A stretch of 64,000 nt of DNA from Enterobacteriaceae bacterium UBA7338 (GTDB lineage: Bacteria; Pseudomonadota; Gammaproteobacteria; Enterobacterales; Enterobacteriaceae): assembly GCA_002480085.1 (NCBI GenBank), contig DKPJ01000006.1, positions 124,001-188,000 on the forward strand. The letters are read 5' to 3'. Shown piece by piece: positions 60,038-64,000 of the stretch. Numbering within the stretch: position 1 is the stretch's first letter; every line of letters begins with the position of its first letter. Position numbers and translations under genes: made by a program. The notes under the pieces were generated by a model, which was not told where the DNA came from, ran no database searches, and saw only the letters and a program-made list of their open reading frames with translations.

Positions 60038-63000
60038 CAGTTGCCTCCTAACATATAGCGGAAGTAAAGCCCGGCGGTGCTTTCGTTGTAGTTGCCGAAC
60101 GTGTCATAGCCGACCTTGCCGCCTATCGTCATATCTTTATTAACGTTGTAGTCCACGCCCGCACGCACGGTGTAGCCGACACCGCTCTCCGAGCTGCCGC
60201 CGTAGCGTGCCTCCTTCGCAAAACCTAAATTGGCAAGCATTTCCAATTCACGCTGCGCTTCAGGATCGTTCGGGAAATAGTCGCTACTGTCCTGGGTATA
60301 GGATTGATATCCCACCGAGCCGCCAATGCGCAGCTTCCAGTTGTCGATTTTCTGCGAGAAATCAACCGGCAGCGAGACGCTGACGTAGTTCTGGGGGCTA
60401 AAGTAGCCGCCCTGGCCGAAGGTGTAGTAACTGAGGTTTTTAGAGAAATCCATCCAGCTGACGTTCAGACCGGTCTGCAACGCCCTAAAGTCATCATGGT
60501 ATGGACGCAGATAGACCCCGGCGTTGGCATTCATGCTGGTGTTGCTGGCAACGTTTTCTCCGATATAACTGTAGCCACCGCCGCCAATATAGAAGCCCGC
60601 TTCGCCGTCATCATAGCCCAGCTGTGCGCTGCCGCCGTTTTTGGTCACCTGCCCCCAGCGCCCACCCGAGAAGCTATCTTTCATACCGACGTAGGAGAGC
60701 AGGCTGTCGGTTACGGCGCGTCGCTCACCTTTAAGGATCAGCGTCAGGTAGTCCGTCAGCTTCGGCGACCACTGCACGCCCCCCACCAGTGTGTTGAGAT
60801 CCTCACCGAGTGGCGTACTGCCGATATCGATTCGATATTGCTCACCGCTAAGCGCCATCGCCAGCTCAACGCCGTTGGCCTTTTGCGAACTCGTTGAATC
60901 ATCAATAGTACTGTTCAGGTTAGGGCTGTACTCACTGCGGCTTAATACGTCCAATACGCCGGTTTCTCTCAGCACATTAAGACGATCAAATCCTTCGCCA
61001 TTAAATGGTGAAAGCTCCCGCGCAGTTTGCGCTGCGGTTACCGGGCTGATCTCACCGGTGAGATCCTCATAGGCGTCAACTATTGACTGACTGACGTTGC
61101 TGATCGCATTGTTTAACGGGTTAGTGCCGTAGCGACGCCATGCGTCTCCCGAAGCGCTGCCGGCGCTAAGGGTAATCGGCGTGGCGGTGAACTCGAAGCG
61201 CGATTCGCCAAACGGCGAGCTGGACCACGTCAGCGGCGCTTTAGCCTCCGTCAGCTTGCTGGTGCCGGATTCGCCGTCGCGGCCGCGGATCTCGACCCCA
61301 CCCTGCACCCACATACCGGTTTTCTGCTGCAGATCCTGCATCATCTCATCGACCTGACGCAGGGTGCGGCTCTGCACGGTCTCCATCGGCAGATCGGTGC
61401 GCATCGTTCCCGGCAGCGTGCTGCCCGGCTCGCGTGCGGTCTGCGCCACCTGCCACGGCATGCTGTCGCCGTCGCTATACGTGGAACGTGCCGCCGTCCT
61501 GCTGTTACCCACAAACGGGTTGTCCGCCAGCAGCACGCCGTCGATGGTTGGCGTGGCGGCAGCGTTGGTAGAGGTCATCCCCAGCAGCTTGCCGCGCGCA
61601 CTGCGCAGGTACGTCATCGCCTGCTGGTGGTTACCTTTCGCCTCCTCCAGCCGGGCCAGCAGCAGCATTCGGTCCGCCGAGCCATCGTTGCGCAGACCGC
61701 TGGCAAGACTCTGGGCCTTATCAACGTTATTCTCTGCCAGCGCCACGTCAATCGCCCCCACGCGGGCGGCCTGATCGTCGGTATCCCGGGTTATCAGGTA
61801 GTCGTAGACCACCCCGGCCTCTTTGTTCATCTTACCGGTCTGGTAGAGGCGGGCCATGGCGAACATCAGATCGGTGTTCTGCGGATCGCTCTGCATCGCC
61901 CGCATCAGCTTGTCATAGGCGGCGGCGTAGTTGCCCTGCTCGCGCAGTTGGTCCGCCTCGTTGATGACATAGCCGTTGCGGATCCCCGCCAGCTGCGTGG
62001 GCGTGCTGCGTGCCTGAAGCTGCGGATTGGCAAGAAAAGCCTGCGCCTCGTTGTCCAGCCCGGCTTTGTTCAGGACCGCAACCTGATCGGCGTAGTCCCC
62101 GGCGTTGCCCTGCACGCCCTGGCGCAGGTTTTCCCGCACCAGCGCCACCGCGCCGTTGAGATCCCCGCTCTGGGCCAGCAGCTTCGCCAGCTTGCCCGCA
62201 TCCACCGGGCTTTCCGGCGGGCGGTTAGTCAGGGTTTTCAGCGTGTTGGCGGCGGCAATATTGTTGCCCTGAGCCAGGTAGCGCTCGGCGGTAGCCAGCT
62301 GCAGGTTGTAGTTCACCCGCTGGGCCAGGTCGCGCATCTGCCCGTTCTGGCTGGCGGGGGAGATGCGCGACAGCAGGGTTTGTGCCTGCTGCCATGCGCC
62401 GTTTTCGCTGGCGAAAAGCGCCGCCGCGTAGAGCGAGCTGGCCCCCGCGCCGTTGCGCGCTGCCGGTGCCATCACCGTGATGGCCTCGTCGCCGCTGCCG
62501 CTCTTTTGCAGCAGGCGGGCAAGGTCGAGACGCAGCCACGGATCGTCCGGCAGGCGGCTGACGCCCTGCTGGAGGATAGCGATAGCCTGCTGGGTGTTGC
62601 CCGCAGCGGCAGCCTGCTGGGCCTGGCGGCGGATGGGATCCCCCGGCAGACCGGTGACGATGCGCGGCTGAAGCTTCGCCTGTAGGCTGGCGGGCAGCGT
62701 GCGCAGCATCGCCTGAGCCTCGTCAGACTTGTTCTGCTCGCGCAGGACGTAGAAGAGGTTCTCCCTGGCAGCGGCGTTTTGCGGCTGGTCGTTTAACACC
62801 GCGCGCAGGGCCTGCTCCGCCTGGGGATAGTCTTTGTTGTGCCGCAGCACGTCGGCACGGAACAGCTTCGCCGCCGTGCCGCGCTCGCCGCTCTGCTGGG
62901 CCAGCGGGGCGGAGAGGGCCAGCGCCTGGCTGACGTTGCCCTCCTTCAGCGCCTGCTGCGCCTCGGCCAGCTGGCCGTAGAAGGCCGCGTCATCCGCCTG

Positions 63001-64000
63001 GGTTTTGCGCTCCGCCGAAGCGTCGCCCCCCTGGCTCGCTGCGCGGCTCAGGTACTGCGAGGCTGCTTTGTAGTCGCCGTTGCGCTGGGCGATGTAGCCC
63101 AGTCCGGCCAGGGCGTCGGCATCCTCAGGGTTGGTTTGCAGCACCTGCTCAAACTGACGCTTCGCCGAGCCGGTATCGCCGCTGTTAAGGGCGGTGAAGC
63201 CCTCACCTTTCGCTGCGCCGCCGACGTTTTTCCGATAGTAGGCCTGCACGTCGCCATCCTGGGGGTGGCGCTGGAGGAAGTTATCGTAGTACCGCTCGTC
63301 TCCCGCCTGCGGTCCCAGCCAGAGCAGGGCCTGGCGCAGGCCATCATCGGCCTCGCGGCTGCCGCTGGCCATCGGCTCCAGCAGGGCGATCCCGTCGCGG
63401 CGGGTATCCTCCCGCCACGTCAGCATTTTACCCAGCGCCACCCGCCCCGCGTTGTCCTGTGGATTCTCGGCAACAAAGCGTTGAAGCTCCCCTATCGCCT
63501 GTGGGTAGAGCGATTTATCGCTGCCCATGGTCAGGTAGTACTCCGGGGCAAGGCTTGGCGGCGGGGTATCGCCATTAAACATGCTGCGCCAGGTCGCGAG
63601 CGCCGCCGGGACGTTGCCGCTACGCGCCTGCTGGCGGGCCAGGGTCAGCTGCCCCTGGGGCACCTGCGCCAGCTGTTTAGCGTTATCCAGCGCCTGTAGT
63701 CCGGCGTCAGCGGGCGCCACGGCCGCCAGCCTGGCGCGCCACTGGGCAGCGGTTTGCAGATCGCCATTTTGCTGCGCCCAGAGCGCCATCAGGTAGAGCG
63801 CCTGGGTATTGTTGGCATCCACCATCAGCACTTTTTTCAGCGACTCGCTCGCCAGATCGTCGTGGGATTTCTCATGCCAGTAGTTGGCCTGATCAAACAG
63901 CGCCTTCAGCGCCGCATCGTTGGGCGCGGCCTGCGCCTGACTCACCGCGCCGAGCGTCAGCGCGCCCGACAGGCAGAGGGTCGATAACCGACGGGCGGTT
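60037..64000 (-). CDS. bcsC: BcsC2, second cellulose export protein (5' end outside window)
   Basis: At least 1320 residues: part of a signal peptide (LCLSGALTLGAVSQAQA) read from the right edge, then a long array of tetratricopeptide repeats to about residue 830, a linker and a C-terminal outer-membrane barrel ending YFRYMLGGN. The frame stays open to base 64000, so the start codon lies beyond the window; a GTG at 63945 falls inside the signal peptide and is not the start. It is longer than the first BcsC (1162) and is followed by bcsD. By analogy bcsA2 and bcsB2 should lie to the right. Confidence 0.92.
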   Translation of the reverse strand, partial: TARRLSTLCLSGALTLGAVSQAQAAPNDAALKALFDQANYWHEKSHDDLASESLKKVLMVDANNTQALYLMALWAQQNGDLQTAAQWRARLAAVAPADAGLQALDNAKQLAQVPQGQLTLARQQARSGNVPAALATWRSMFNGDTPPPSLAPEYYLTMGSDKSLYPQAIGELQRFVAENPQDNAGRVALGKMLTWREDTRRDGIALLEPMASGSREADDGLRQALLWLGPQAGDERYYDNFLQRHPQDGDVQAYYRKNVGGAAKGEGFTALNSGDTGSAKRQFEQVLQTNPEDADALAGLGYIAQRNGDYKAASQYLSRAASQGGDASAERKTQADDAAFYGQLAEAQQALKEGNVSQALALSAPLAQQSGERGTAAKLFRADVLRHNKDYPQAEQALRAVLNDQPQNAAARENLFYVLREQNKSDEAQAMLRTLPASLQAKLQPRIVTGLPGDPIRRQAQQAAAAGNTQQAIAILQQGVSRLPDDPWLRLDLARLLQKSGSGDEAITVMAPAARNGAGASSLYAAALFASENGAWQQAQTLLSRISPASQNGQMRDLAQRVNYNLQLATAERYLAQGNNIAAANTLKTLTNRPPESPVDAGKLAKLLAQSGDLNGAVALVRENLRQGVQGNAGDYADQVAVLNKAGLDNEAQAFLANPQLQARSTPTQLAGIRNGYVINEADQLREQGNYAAAYDKLMRAMQSDPQNTDLMFAMARLYQTGKMNKEAGVVYDYLITRDTDDQAARVGAIDVALAENNVDKAQSLASGLRNDGSADRMLLLARLEEAKGNHQQAMTYLRSARGKLLGMTSTNAAATPTIDGVLLADNPFVGNSRTAARSTYSDGDSMPWQVAQTAREPGSTLPGTMRTDLPMETVQSRTLRQVDEMMQDLQQKTGMWVQGGVEIRGRDGESGTSKLTEAKAPLTWSSSPFGESRFEFTATPITLSAGSASGDAWRRYGTNPLNNAISNVSQSIVDAYEDLTGEISPVTAAQTARELSPFNGEGFDRLNVLRETGVLDVLSRSEYSPNLNSTIDDSTSSQKANGVELAMALSGEQYRIDIGSTPLGEDLNTLVGGVQWSPKLTDYLTLILKGERRAVTDSLLSYVGMKDSFSGGRWGQVTKNGGSAQLGYDDGEAGFYIGGGGYSYIGENVASNTSMNANAGVYLRPYHDDFRALQTGLNVSWMDFSKNLSYYTFGQGGYFSPQNYVSVSLPVDFSQKIDNWKLRIGGSVGYQSYTQDSSDYFPNDPEAQRELEMLANLGFAKEARYGGSSESGVGYTVRAGVDYNVNKDMTIGGKVGYDTFGNYNESTAGLYFRYMLGGN

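Noticed and set aside
1..64000. tRNA, rRNA or known small RNA genes
   Set aside because: The gaps between genes were read for tRNA-like cloverleaf ends and GTTC-type T-loops; none was convincing. A tool-based scan could still reveal small RNAs.

Overview
The window is a chromosomal segment of an enteric bacterium (Enterobacteriaceae, Enterobacter/Lelliottia/Leclercia-like). Most genes are close relatives of the E. coli K-12 block from yhhQ to bcsG, in the same order and orientation (yhhQ, dcrB, yhhS, yhhT ... yhiN, pitA, uspB, uspA ... rsmJ, prlC, rlmJ, gor ... treF ... yhjC, yhjD, yhjE, yhjG, pdeH, kdgK, yhjJ, dctA, hmsP, bcsCZBAQR, bcsEFG). REP-type palindromes sit at many gene ends. Genus assignment is inference. 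Comparisons with K-12 rest on recall, since no search could be run.

Several segments depart from the K-12 layout. (1) At 877-2471 an AT-rich cassette lies between dcrB and yhhS: an orphan hcp, a Tlde1-like (DUF2778) L,D-transpeptidase-type effector and a small two-helix membrane protein that is probably its immunity partner. A 32-bp direct repeat flanks it, and that repeat is the 3' end of yhhS, which doubles as a terminator hairpin. (2) At 4917-14650, where K-12 has acpT and nik genes, there are an SDR oxidoreductase, an exported alpha/beta hydrolase, a membrane-anchored metallophosphoesterase and a Tat-exported PhoX-type phosphatase behind a Pho box. These are followed by ddc and dat, which make 1,3-diaminopropane from aspartate semialdehyde, and a divergent second-type lysC. 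That LysC has several changed residues at its lysine pocket, and its leader keeps only the 3' part of a lysC-type leader. (3) At 24349-30406 (gor to yhjC) there are a RelE-type toxin-antitoxin pair with paired operators, a small membrane protein, treF, a large membrane-anchored HEPN/ankyrin-like protein, a YgiW/YdeI-like periplasmic protein and an SDR paired with yhjC. (4) A small unrecognised outer-membrane-type protein lies between yhjE and yhjG.

The right third is a cyclic-di-GMP and cellulose region. pdeH, with a clear flagellar sigma-28 promoter, and hmsP encode EAL-domain phosphodiesterases. The class II operon bcsRQABZC (leftward) and bcsEFG (rightward) are intact, including bcsQ, which carries a stop codon in K-12. 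Directly convergent with bcsEFG is the end of a second cellulose operon of the BcsD type (bcsC2-bcsD-bcsZ2), which runs off the right edge. The organism therefore probably has two cellulose export systems: one making phosphoethanolamine cellulose (BcsG) and one of the crystalline/BcsD type, both probably under c-di-GMP control.

No tRNA, rRNA, CRISPR array, integrase, transposase or insertion sequence was seen.
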